DNA from: Dryocosmus kuriphilus
Taxonomy: Eukaryota; Arthropoda; Insecta; Hymenoptera; Cynipidae
Assembly (NCBI GenBank): GCA_038277395.1
Contig: CM076190.1
Coordinates: 240,450,452-240,514,451 of the forward strand
Direction of reading: 5' to 3'
Length of the DNA stretch: 64,000 nt
A program made the translations under genes and the position numbers. Below are positions 11,831-23,500 of the stretch, piece after piece. The first letter of the stretch is position 1. Each line of letters opens with the position of its first letter. The notes under the pieces are model-generated. The model worked only from the letters and a program-made list of their open reading frames with translations. It did no database searches and was not told the origin of the DNA.

Positions 11831-12011
11831 TGAATTTAAATCATTAATTTTTTTAATTTTAAGAAACAAACTTTGAAATTAATATTATAAAATAATTCTA
11901 ATACTAAAAATATTTTAAATATTTTTTAATATTATTTAATGCTTAAAAAATCCTTAAATGTTAAATCTTAAGCCTGAGAGAAAAAAGACTTTAGGTTAAA
12001 ATTTTTAAAAA

Positions 12012-12051
<40 letters not shown>

Positions 12052-14340
12052 TAAAAACCTAGAAAGGAAGAGAAAAATAAAATATATTTAGTTAAAAAAA
12101 TATTTATTATTATTAATTATCAATATTATTGCTAAGACTGAAAAATCCCAAAAAATCAAGTTTCCGTCACTTTAAAATTGCCGACAAAAAAATACCGAAA
12201 TATAAAGTTCCCGACAATGTTTATTTATAAATATTAATTAAAAACAATTCTTTAAATTTAAAAAGAATTAATATTTAATAAAAGAAATTTAAAAAATTGT
12301 TTAAATTCGGGAATTTTAAATTTCGGTAATAATATAAATTGTCGGGAATTTTATATTTCTGTATTTTTTGTCTTTTTTGTCGTTTCTAGTTTATTAAAGA
12401 TTAATAATAATAATAATAGTAATAATTAAAATTTTAAAACGAAAATAATTTTTCACTGAGGCTTAAAATTAAGCCTTTCTTAAGCTTTAAATATTTTTAA
12501 ATTATATTTGAAATATTTTTAATGTTAATATTATTTTATAATATCTATTTAAAATTTTGTTCCTTCGAATTAAAAAAATTAATTAATTAAGTTCATTTAT
12601 TTTAAAATTAGATATTATTTTTTAAAAAGATATTTTTAAATATGAATACAATATCATATTCGAAGCTTAATTTTTAATAACTTTGAAATATTAAATATTT
12701 AATATAAAATTCTAACCTAATTAATTTCGAATATTTTAATGTTTATAAATATTTTTAGTTAGTCCGGATACAATTGTATTATAAAATATTGATAAAATTA
12801 AAATTTTCGAAATTGAGTTAGAATTTAGTATTATATTTAATATTTTAAAATTATTGAAAATTAAGTTTTAAAAATGATGTTATTCGTATCTAAAAATTAA
12901 TATTAATTAATAGTAAATTTTAGCCAAATTAATTTTGAAAATTTTTTACAATTAATATTAATAATTAAAAATAATTAATATTATTTAATTAGATTAATTT
13001 TATTTTCTGTCCTTTCTAGTTTATTTAATAAATAATAATAATAATAATAATAAACATTTAAATTTTTAAACAAATTTTAATGGAAGTCATTTTTCAATCA
13101 GGCTTAAGATTTAAGATTTAAGGCTTTTTCTTAAACCTTAAGTAATTTTAAATTGTATTTGAAACGTTCGTAACATTAATATTTATTTGTAATTTTAATT
13201 TTAAAGTTTTTCTCTTAAACTTAAAAAAGATAATTAATGAATTAGATTCATTTATTTTAAAATTAGTTATTATTTTTGAAAAAATATATTTTTAGATATC
13301 AATTACATATAATTTTTAATAACTTGAAAATATTAAATATAACACTGAATTTTGATTTAATTAATTTGGAAGATTTTTAATGTTTATAAATATTTCTAAT
13401 TAATCCTGTTACAAAAAGAAATAAAATTATTTGATCTTTTTATGTAATTAAATTCTTTTTTAATTTATTGTTAATTATTAATATTACTGGGATGATGGAA
13501 AAATTCCGAAAAATATAATTCCCGACATTAGAAAATTGCCGAAAAGGAAAATTTCGGAATTTGAAAATTATCGAACTGGAAAATTTTTCAATATCTTTAA
13601 TATTAATTTATATTAATTTTTAAGTATGAATAACATCATTTTTAAAAATTAATTTTTTATTATTTAAAAATATTAAATATAATATTAGGTTTTAACTCAA
13701 TTAAATACGAAAATTTTAACTTTTTTAAATATTTCAGGATACAAATTGTATTAGGGTAAATCAAAAATATTTATGAAAATTAAAATTTTCAAAATTAATT
13801 GAGTTAAAATTTAATATTATATTTAGTATTTTTAATGAGTGAAAAAATACGCTTTAAAAATGATATGTTATTCATATATAAAAATGTATTTTTAAAAAAT
13901 AACATATAATTTTAAAATATATGAATTTAATTAATTTTTTTTTAATTTCAACAAACAATTCCCGACATTACAACATTGCTGAAAAGAAAATTTCCAAATT
14001 GGAAAAACTTCGACAGTTTATAATATTACCGAAACTTAAACTTCCCGAAATTAAAAATTTTTTAAAATTGCTTTTAATAAATATTAATTGGTGTGAAATT
14101 AAGAAAATTGTTTTTAATTAATATTTATTAAATACAATTTTCTGTGGGGAATTTTAAATTTCGGTAATATTATAAAATTTCAGGAATTTCCCACCGTCGT
14201 GAAATTTATATTTCGGTATTTTCTTTATCGGCAATTTTACAGTGTCGGAAATATTATTTTTTTGGAATTTTTTTCAGTCATCTCAATAATATGAATATTT
14301 AATAATAATAACAATAATAATAATAATGATCCTTAGTTTT
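11820..14340. repeat. Cluster of large imperfect palindromes
   Basis: Several inverted repeats sit side by side. (1) Centre about 12262: left CCGACAAAAAAATACCGAAA mirrors right ACAAAAAATACAGAAATA, and arms extend outwards through (ATT)n / (AAT)n and a TAAGCCT / AGGCTTAA block, about 400 bp per arm. (2) Centre about 12775. (3) Centre about 13755, GTTTTAACTCAATTAAATA against ATTGAGTTAAAATTT. (4) Centre about 14090, with CCCGACATT-type and CGGTAATATT-type arms, nested in a larger pair 13490 / 14290. A further direct copy of the outer arm lies at 13030-13300. Confidence 0.65.
12013..12051. repeat. (ATT)13 microsatellite
   Basis: Uninterrupted trinucleotide repeat of about 39 bp, in the left arm of the first palindrome. 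The right arm has shorter, interrupted (AAT)n at about 12400-12425. Confidence 0.9.
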
Positions 14341-14344
14341 TTAA

Positions 14345-14969
14345 AATTTTAACTTAAAGTAGTTTTTCTGTATACACGCAATTAACTTGCAAAACCACTA
14401 GGTTGACAAGTTTTTACTTTCTTCGATCGTTTCAATATTACATTAACTATAAAGTAGATATTTTATACTAAGAAAATAGGAAAAAATTCACTTTAAGATT
14501 GTTATTTTGGTCTTACGATCTTTATTTCATAAAAAGTTATTTAAAAACACTTAAAAGAGATACGACATTTCAGCCCAATCTGTGGGTCTTCTTCAGGTCA
14601 TAAACTAGAAACCAATTATAAAATAATTAAGAAATGTACGCAATTCATTCGAAAAAGGTTCTCAATAAAGTTAAAAAAATAAATTGTAAATACCTTAAAA
14701 AGGTTATGAAGTAAAATTGTTAAAAGTAAATGGTCAAATTAGTTAGTATAACGTAGTAATTTGTTGGATCCCTCGATAAAAATTGTTGAGGGTCCAAACT
14801 TCCCAAAAGATTACATTTTTAATGTTTTGGAGTCAAAAAATGCTTTTGATGTAAGTGTTAGGTACGACGTACAAATATTAAGTGCGAAGAAATTTTAGAT
14901 TAGGAACAAAAAATTGGAAGCCATCTTGTCACATGACTAAGTGGAAACCAAGCGGTTTACTTCAAATCT
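14345..14969 (+). other. Leader / terminal-repeat region of Penelope-like element B
   Basis: Non-satellite sequence directly upstream of the Penelope-like coding region at 14970. It starts where the palindrome cluster ends. It contains the hammerhead-like motif at 14561-14596 and a short hairpin (GGATCCCTCGATAAAAATTG / TTGAGGGTCC, 14765-14795). Its position fits the 5' untranslated or LTR-like segment of element B. There is no second copy in the window to prove a terminal repeat. Confidence 0.5.
14561..14596 (-). ncRNA. Hammerhead-ribozyme-like motif
   Basis: On the minus strand the order is CTGAAGA (fits the conserved CUGANGA), a stem II of AG(A)CCCA closing on TGGGCT over a CAGAT loop, then GAAA, then TGTC. 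Penelope-like elements are known to carry minimal hammerhead motifs with very short stem III in their LTR-like ends. Here the motif is antisense to the RT frame that follows. Either the leader belongs to an inverted terminal repeat or the sense copy is elsewhere. Activity is not shown; stem III would be about one base pair. Confidence 0.5.
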
Positions 14970-15985
14970 GTGATTCAATTACATATGATAATGCGCGCCG
15001 AAAACATTAGGTATTTGAAAACATTTATAAAATTAAACAACATCAAACTAACTTATCAAAGAAAAATTCAAAACTACGAAATTAGTACTATTGTTGATAA
15101 ACTTCATGAGTTGAGTCATTTTTCTAATTTCTTAAAACATCGAATAGAAAGAAACATTACAGATGGTTCACTTCTCAGTTTTTTTAGCTCACTAGAAATG
15201 TGTATTCATAGAATAAAAATATATAAAGAGAGATCAATGTATAAAAAATTTTAATTGATTAAAACAACGATTTGTAGAACAAAAGAACAAATTTCATAAC
15301 ATTAAAGTGAATAAATGGTTCAAAAATATATCAAATGTGACAATTACAGATGATATTGCTGAAACCTTAGCATTGGGTACAAACTTTGGTTTGCCTTACA
15401 GATCTGATAAAATGCCAGTCAACAATATCATTGCAAATATTGAAGTTTGTATACAAAACATTGATGAGGATAATAAAAAGTCTAATGTCAGAAAATTAGT
15501 AACTAATTTAATTTCGAATCATCAAAAAGTTCACAAATTTAATTACAATAATAAAATTCAGGTAACAGTAAAAAAATTCCAAAAAGATCATAATGATTTA
15601 ATTTTCTTAAAAACCGACAAAGGAACATAATGGTAGCTGCTAGCAAAGATGATTATAATACAACTATAGAAAATATCCTAAAAAATAACGTTTTATATAA
15701 AAACGTAAAAACTAGTCTTGTTCCTACAATTGAAGCTAAGTGCAATGAAATTATAACCAGATGGAAGAAAAAAACCTTCATAAATAATAAAGTAGCATAT
15801 AGTTTAAAAACTCATGATAGTGTCGTAGCTAAAGCTTATGCTCTCCCGAAAGTCCACAAACAGAGTTAAATTGGAGAATCATTGTTTCTTCCATTGGATC
15901 TCCTACTCACAATTTAGCAACTTGTTTATCTAAAATTTTGAAACAAGTTTCAGGTAAAACTGAATCTTTCATAAAATTTTGGTGA
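14970..15985 (+). pseudogene. Penelope-like element B, N-terminal and early RT region, truncated
   Basis: Three abutting frames read one Penelope-like N-terminus: 14970-15254 (ending FFSSLEMCIHRIKIYKE), 15259-15630 (FVEQKNKFHN, NKWFKNISNVTITDD, LALGTNFGLP, then FLKTDKGT) and 15630-15869 (MVAASKDDYNTTI, then AYALPKVHK). After another frameshift, IVSSIGSPTHNLATCLSKIL continues to about 15985, where unrelated tandem repeats begin. The RT catalytic motifs and the GIY-YIG nuclease are absent, so the 3' half is lost. That is the reverse of the usual 5' truncation in this class. This copy preserves the region missing from element A, but the two differ in sequence. Frameshifts near 15256 and 15629 and a TAA at 15867-15869 make it a pseudogene. 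Confidence 0.85.
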
Positions 15986-17081
15986 AAAAGTATAATTCAT
16001 GATTGAAATGTAGAAAATTCTTTTAAAAAATGAATAAATTTCCATTTTACTGGAATAATTTTCAAATTGTCTTGATGGAATTGAAAAAAATTGTCAATTT
16101 CGCAGGAAAAGTAGATATTCATAATTTAAAAGGAAAAAATTCCGGAAAAAATGAACAAACTGTTGCTTATTTCAAAGGTTTTTTTCGATTTCTAAAGACT
16201 TCAAGAGATTTTAATGGATTTAAACGAATTTCTAGAGATTATGACAATTTAAAGGAATGCTAAAGGGTTTTCTGTGATTTCTAATCATTATAAAAGAGAT
16301 AATAGGAGATTTCTAGAAAACTTTCGGGAAAAAATTTAATTTAGTTTTTCTTTTTTGGAAGAATATAAAATTATTTCCACATAATACTTTTTTGACACTT
16401 TTTTAGTTACATAGAGCACTTTAAACTTACATTTAAAGATTTAAATGAAAACAATTCTTTAAAAAATGAATAAAATTCTACTTTTTTGGAATAATTTCTA
16501 ATATTGTATATGAAAAATTGAACGAGAATTGATAAAAATCGACAGTTTCATAGGAGAATTATATTTCATGACTAAAATGGAAAAATTCTGAAAAAAATTA
16601 GTAAACTTTTATTTTGCTAGACTAATTTATAAAAGTGTATAAGAAAAATTGAACAGAAATTGGTAAAAATTGGCAGTTTTGTAGGATAAGGATATTTCAT
16701 GACTTTAAAAAAAAAAACAACGAAAAAAATGAATGAGTTTCTGTTTTTCATGGATAATTTTCAAAATTGTATGGAAAAAATTGGTAAAAATGGTAAATTT
16801 TCCAGAGAAAGTAGACTTTATAATTTAAATGAAAAAAATCTCGAAGAAAATGAATAAATGTTTATTTTGTTGGAATAGTTTCCAAAATTGTGTAAGAAAA
16901 ATTGAACAAAATTTGGTAAAAATTGCCAATTTTGGTGCAAAAGTATAATTCGTGATTGAAACGAAAAAAAATTCTTTTAAAAAATGAATAAATGTCCATT
17001 TTACCAAAATAGTTTTCAAATTGTCTTGATGAAATTGAAAAAAATTGTAAATTTCGCAGGAAAAATAGATTTCATGACTAA
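15986..17081. repeat. Degenerate 110-140-bp tandem repeat
   Basis: Copies near 16021, 16450, 16590, 16720, 16840 and 16980 each carry AAAAATGAATAAATTTC, TGGAATAATTTTCAAATTG and TTCGCAGGAAAAGTAGAT. The stretch 16150-16435 is a diverged GATTTCTAAAGACTTCAAGA-type sequence. The frames at 16030-16263 (+) and 16825-17019 (-) lie in these repeats and are not genes. Confidence 0.65.
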
Positions 17082-20000
17082 ATTATTAATTAACTTCTTT
17101 ATATATGAATTTTTAAATCAGTTATTAAAGAAGAGGATTTTCAGATACACTTAAATGATATTTAAACTATTCCTGTGATTTTTTTAGTAATATACTTTTT
17201 TTTTTAAAAATTAAAAAATTGGAGGGTGAGTTTTTTTTAGAAATGAGTGCACTTTAACACGACGCGAGCTGATCGAAGACTAAAAAGTAATCAGAAATGC
17301 TAAAGAAATATACGCTTTCTATGCAAAAACGAGTTTATGGTTTCTATGCATAAACAAATATATGCTTTTTATGCAGAAAAATATTTATGCTTTCTATGCA
17401 TAAATAAACCTATGTTTTCTATACTTAAACAAATATATGTCTTCTATGCATACAAATATTTATGATAACTGTGCATAAACAAAAATATGTTTCCTATGCA
17501 TAAGCAAATATACATTTTCTTAGCGTAAATAAATTTATGGTTTCTGTGCATAAACAAACATGTTTTCTGTGTATAAAATATACACTTTTCAGCAGATTAT
17601 TCATAATTTTTATTTTACACGTAGACTATCGATAAATTACACTTAATTTTTGAACCCAGGAATTTTGTACTTAGAGCTAGGTTATAAGTTGTAGATTCTA
17701 AATTAAAAAATATATTGAAATACTTTTGACTCTTCAAGTTTATGAACTTAAGTAAAATAAGTCCAGATTAAAAAGTTATGTATAGTCTATCGATTTATGT
17801 TTAAAGTAAGCATTATCTGTAATCAAATATACGTTTTCTATGCATACAAATATTTATGTTCTCTATTCATAGACAAATTTAAGGCTTCTATGCATAAATG
17901 AACATATCTTCTCTATGCGTAAACAAATTTGTTGTTTCTATGCATAAACAAGCATGTTTTCTATGCATAAGAAATATATTTTTCAGCAGATTATTAATAA
18001 TTTTTACTTTGTACGTAGACTATCAATAGATTATACTTAATTTTTGTACCTGGAAACTTTGTATGTTTTTTGCATTCGTTTTATATACTTTAATAAATAC
18101 ACGTTTTCTATGCATAAAAAATACATGTTTCCTAATAAAGTAATATATTTTTAGTGCATAATTCTTACTTTATACGCAGACTATCATTATCTATAATTTT
18201 TCTACCTGGGATGAAAAATTGTTAAATAAGTAGTTTAGAATAGTTTACTAAAATATATGGAGTACGCTGTCACTCTAAACATAGATTAATCTAAAAATAA
18301 AGATATTTGATCGTCTCATTCAATAAAATATTCTCAATTAATTTCTTCCAATTGAAATTCAATTGCTCAAGAAAGAAAATTTATTTATTTACGTCAATAG
18401 ACTTTAAACTTTATGACAAAAAAGGAAGAGGACATTCACTTAGTTTATCTATCGTATAAAAAACAGAACCTTTCACTTGATCAATTCTATCTTTATCTCT
18501 GACTTTAGATCAAAGTAATCAATAAATTACCTTCATGAGAGCAAATCGTTGATCGTCTGCAAGTTTCAATGAAGAATTCATCGTTCCTGATATTTATACT
18601 TTATGAATTTGAAAAATATCCAAAAAGCACTATTTTCACATTATATTATTGACTAACTTCTTTATCTATTTATTTTTGAATTATTTATTAAAGAAGAGAA
18701 TTTTGAGATACAAGTAAATGATATTTAAATTATTATGGTGATTTTTCTTTAGAAATATATTTTTTTTATTAAAATTTAAAGAATTGGAGAATGAGTTTGT
18801 TTGATTAATGAGTGCACAACTCAACACGAACTGATCTAAGACTAAAAAGTAATCAGAAATGCTAAAGAAACATACGTTTTCTATGCAAAAACGAATTTAT
18901 AATTTCTATGCATAAACAAATATATGCTTTCTATGTAAAAACAAATTTATGCTTTCTATGCATAAATAAACTTATATTTTCTATGCGTAAACAAATATAT
19001 ATCTTCTATGCAAAAAATATTTATGGTAACTATGCATAAACAAAAATATGTTTTCTATCCATAAACAAACATACGTTTTCTATGCATAAATAAATCTATG
19101 TTTTCTATGCATAAACAAACATGTTTTCTGTACATAAAATATATACTTTTCAGCAGATTATTCATAATTTTTAGTTTTCACGTAGACTATCGATAAATTA
19201 TACTTAATTTTTGCACCCGGGAATTTTATACTTAGAGCTAGGTTATAAATTGTAGATTCTAAATTAAAAAAAATATATTGAAATATTTTTGACACTCTTC
19301 AAATTTTTGAACTTAAGTAAAATAAATCCAGGTGAAAAAGTTATGTATAATCTATCGATTTATGTATAAAGAAAAATTATATGTAATCAAATATACCTAC
19401 GTTTTCTGTGCATACAAATATTTATGTTTTCTATTCATAGACAAATTTAAGGTTTCTATGCATAAATGAACATATGTTTTCTATGCATAAACAAATTTAT
19501 GGTTGCTGTGCATGAACAAACATGTTTTATACGTATAGAAAAATGTATGGTTTCTATGTATAAACAAATTTGTCGTTTCTATGTATAAACAAACGTGTTT
19601 TCTATGCATAAGAAATATATTTTTCAGCAGATTATTCATAATTTTTACTTTGTATGTAGACTATCAATAGATTATACTTAATTTTTGTACCTAGAAACTT
19701 TGTATGTTTTTTGCATTCGTTTTATATACTTTAATAAATACACGTTTTCTATGCATAAACAAATACATGTTTCCTAATAAAGCAATATATTTTTAGTGCA
19801 TAATTCTTATTTATACGCAGACTATCATTATCTATAATTTTTCTACCTGGGATGAAAAATTGTTAAATAAGTAGTTTAGAATAGTTTACTAAAATATGTG
19901 GAGTAAGTTGTCACTCTAAACATAGATTAATCTAAAAATGAAAATATTTAATCGTCTCATTCAATAAAATATTCTCAATTAATTTCTTCCAATTGAAATT

Positions 20001-20510
20001 CAATTGCTCATGAAACAAAATTTATTTATTTACGTCAATAGACTTTAAATTTTATGACAAAAAAGGAAAAGGACATTCACTTAGTTTATCTACCGTATAA
20101 AAAAAGAACCTTTCACTTGATCAATTCTATCTTTATCTCTGACTTTAGATCAAAGTAATCAATAAATTACCTTCATGAGAGCAAATCGTTGATCATCTGC
20201 AAGTTTCAGTGAAGAATTCATCATTCCTGGTATTTACACTTTATGAATCCGAAAAATAACCAAAAAGCACTATTTTCACACTAAATTATTAATTAACTTC
20301 TTTATCTATTAATTTTTGAATTAGTTGTTAAAGAAGAGAATTTTGAGATACACGTAAATGATATTTAAATTATTCTGGTGATTTTTCTTTAGTAGTGTTT
20401 CTTTTTTATTAAAAATTAAAGAATCGGAGAGTGAGTCTGTTTTAAATAAATGAGTGCACTTCAACTCGACGCGAGCTGATCGAAGACTACAAAGAAATCA
20501 GAAATACTTG
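17082..20510. repeat. 1.6-kb tandem repeat with ATGCATAAACAAA minisatellites
   Basis: Three direct copies start near 17082, 18645 and 20283, each opening with AACTTCTTTAT and AAAGAAGAG(A/G)ATTTT, at periods of about 1,563 and 1,638 bp. The third stops near 20510. Inside each full copy are two minisatellite blocks (17300-17580, 17815-17990; 18880-19150, 19395-19625) of about 24-bp units like TTTCTATGCATAAACAAAT. These are separated by a GTAGACTATCGATAAATTA segment and followed by ATTACCTTCATGAGAGCAAA. Confidence 0.85.
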
Positions 20511-23500
20511 AGAGACTTGAGAGTCTTGAAGGCCCCACTATTTTCTTTCACTCGAGGTGAGAAATCAGTCTGGAAATAAATGCCAACAGTGCTCGTTTGA
20601 TTTTGATGAATCAATGCAATTTGAGAATTTAAGTCTGGAGGAAATTGGAGATTGTTTGGTTAGAATTTTAGATTTATTTTCTTTAGAAAATTTAGTAAAA
20701 GACTTGAGGGATTTTAGGGGATTTCAAAGTTTTTAAGGAATTAAAAAAATTTCAGAGAAAGAAAGATTTCAAAGAAATAAGATTTTTAACGTATAGAAAG
20801 TTCAACAATTTTAAAGGAATTTTACAAATTTAAAGGAATTCATATACGATTTTCAGGAACATTATTGATTTTAAAGGTTTCAAAAATATTTCAACATTCA
20901 AGTTGTTTATGAGAATTACGAAGGATTTTAAAGAATCTTTTAGAACTTTTAAATATTCCAAGGGATTTTAAGGTATTTCCTAAGAGTTTATAAGATTCTA
21001 AGGTATTTCTATGGACTTAAAGAGGATTTAAAAGATTTCATAGGATTTTAAAAAATATTATTTAATTTCAATCTTTTGGAAATATTTCAGCTTTCAAGTT
21101 ATTCATGAAAATTCCAAGGAACTTTATGGAATCTTCTGACAATTTGAACGTTTTTAAGGGATTTCCATGGATTTGAATCAATTACGAAAATTTCAAGGAA
21201 ATTTTAGAGTCTTTAGGATTTCAAAGTTTCTAAGGAATTACAAAAATTTCAAGGAAATTTGAAATATCTCAAAGAAACTTGAAAAACTTCAGAGAAATAA
21301 AATTACCAACGAATCCAAAGTTCAAAAATTTAAAGATACTTTAGAAGATTTAAAGGATTTCATAGGATTTTCAAAAATATTATTGATTTTCAAAGTTTTA
21401 TAAATATTTCAACTTTCAAGTCATTCATGAAAATTCCAAGGGATTTTACGGAATATTCTGACAATTTGAATGTTTTTACGGGATATCTAGGGATTTGAAC
21501 CAATTATAAAAATTTGAAGGAAATTTTAGGATCTTTAGGATTTGAAAATTTCCAAGAAATTGCAAAAATTTCAAGGAATTTTGAAAGATTTCAAAGAAAT
21601 ATTTAAAGGATTTCATAGGATTTTCAAAAATATTATTGATTTTAAAAGTTTTATAAATATTTTAACTTTCAAGTTATTTATAAAAATTGCAAGGGATTTT
21701 AAAGAATTTCATGGGGTTTTTAAATACTCCAAGGAATTTTATGGAATTTTCTGACACTTTGAATGTTTCTAACGGATTTCTATGGATTTAAATCATTTAC
21801 AAAAATTTCAATAAAATTTGAAAGATTTCAAAGAAATTCGAAAAATTTTTGAAAAATAAAATTCCCAACGAATCTAAAGTTCAAAAGTTTGAAAGAAATT
21901 CTACAAAATTTAAAGGATTTCACAGAATTTTCAAAAATATTATTGATTTTAAAAGTTTTCGAAGTATTTCAACTTTCAAGTTAATTATGAAAATTTCAAG
22001 GGATTTCAAAGAATTTTATAAAATTTGTAAATATTCCAAGAGATTTTCTGAAATTTCTGTGGATTTAAATCATTTACAAAAATTTCAAGGAAATTTGAAA
22101 GATATCAAATAAATTCGAAAAATTTTCAAAAAATAAAATTTCCAACGAATCCAAACTTCAAAAATTTTTAAGAAATTTTAAAAGATTGAAAGAATTTCAT
22201 AAGATTTTCAGGAACATTATTGATTTTAAAGATTTCAAAAATATTTCAACATTCAAAGTTATTTATGAGAATTACAAAGGATTATAAAGAATGTTTTAGA
22301 ATTTTTAAATATCCCAAAGAATTTTAAGGGATTTTCTAAGAGTTTATAAGATTTTAAGGGATTTCTATGGGTTTAGACCAATGAAAAAAGTTTGAAGAAA
22401 ATTTGAGGATTTCAAAGAAATTAGATTTTCAATGAATCAATGTTAAAAAATTTTAAAGAAATGTTTAAAAAATTAGAGGATTTCATAGGATTTTCAAAAA
22501 CATTATTGACTTTAGAGGTTTCAAAAATATTTGAACTTTCATGTTATTTATGAAAATTTCAAGAGATTTTAAAGAATCTTGTGGAAGTTTTAAATATTCC
22601 AAGGGATTTTGTGGAATTTTCTGATAACTGATTTAGGTAACTGATTTTAGGTTCTTTAGAATTTCAAAATTTATAAGGAATTACAAAAATTTCAAGGCAA
22701 TTTGAAAAATTTCAGAGAAATAAGGCTTTCGACGCATCCAAAATTCAAAAATTTTAAGGGAATTTTACAAATTTGAAGGATTTCATAGGGTTTTCAAGAA
22801 TATTATTGATTTTAAAGCTTTTAAAAATATTTCAACTTTCAAGTCATTTATGAAAAGTTCATGGGATTTTAAAGAATTTTGTAGAACTTTTAAATATTCC
22901 AGGAGATTCTACGGAATTTTCTAACAATTTTAATGTTTCTGAAGGATTTCTATGGATTGAAATCATTTACAAAATTTCAATGAAATTCAACAAATTTTCA
23001 AAAGATAAAATTTCCAACGAATTCAAATTTGAAAAAGTTTTTAAAGGAATTTTACAAGATTTAAAGGATTTCATAGGATTTTCAGGAACATTTTTGATTT
23101 TAAAGGCTTCAAAAATATTTCAACTTTCAAGTTATTATTCTTGAAAATTTCAAGAAATTTTAAAGAAGTTTGTAGAATTTTTGAATATTTCAAGAGAATT
23201 CGTGGAATTTTCTAACAGTTTGAATGTTTCCAAAGGATTTCGATGCATTTGAAACATTTACAAAAATTTCAAAGGAATTTGAGAGATTTCAAAGAAGATC
23301 GAAAAATTTTTAAGAAATAAAGTTTTATGGAATTTTCTAGCAACGTGAGTTTTCTAAAGGATTTCTATGCATTCGAACCAACTACAAAAATTTCAAAGAA
23401 ACACATTTAATTCCAGTAAATCCAACGTTCAAAAATTTTAAAGGAATTTTAAAATATTGAAAGGAGTTCATAGGATTTCCAAAAATATTATTCATTTTAA

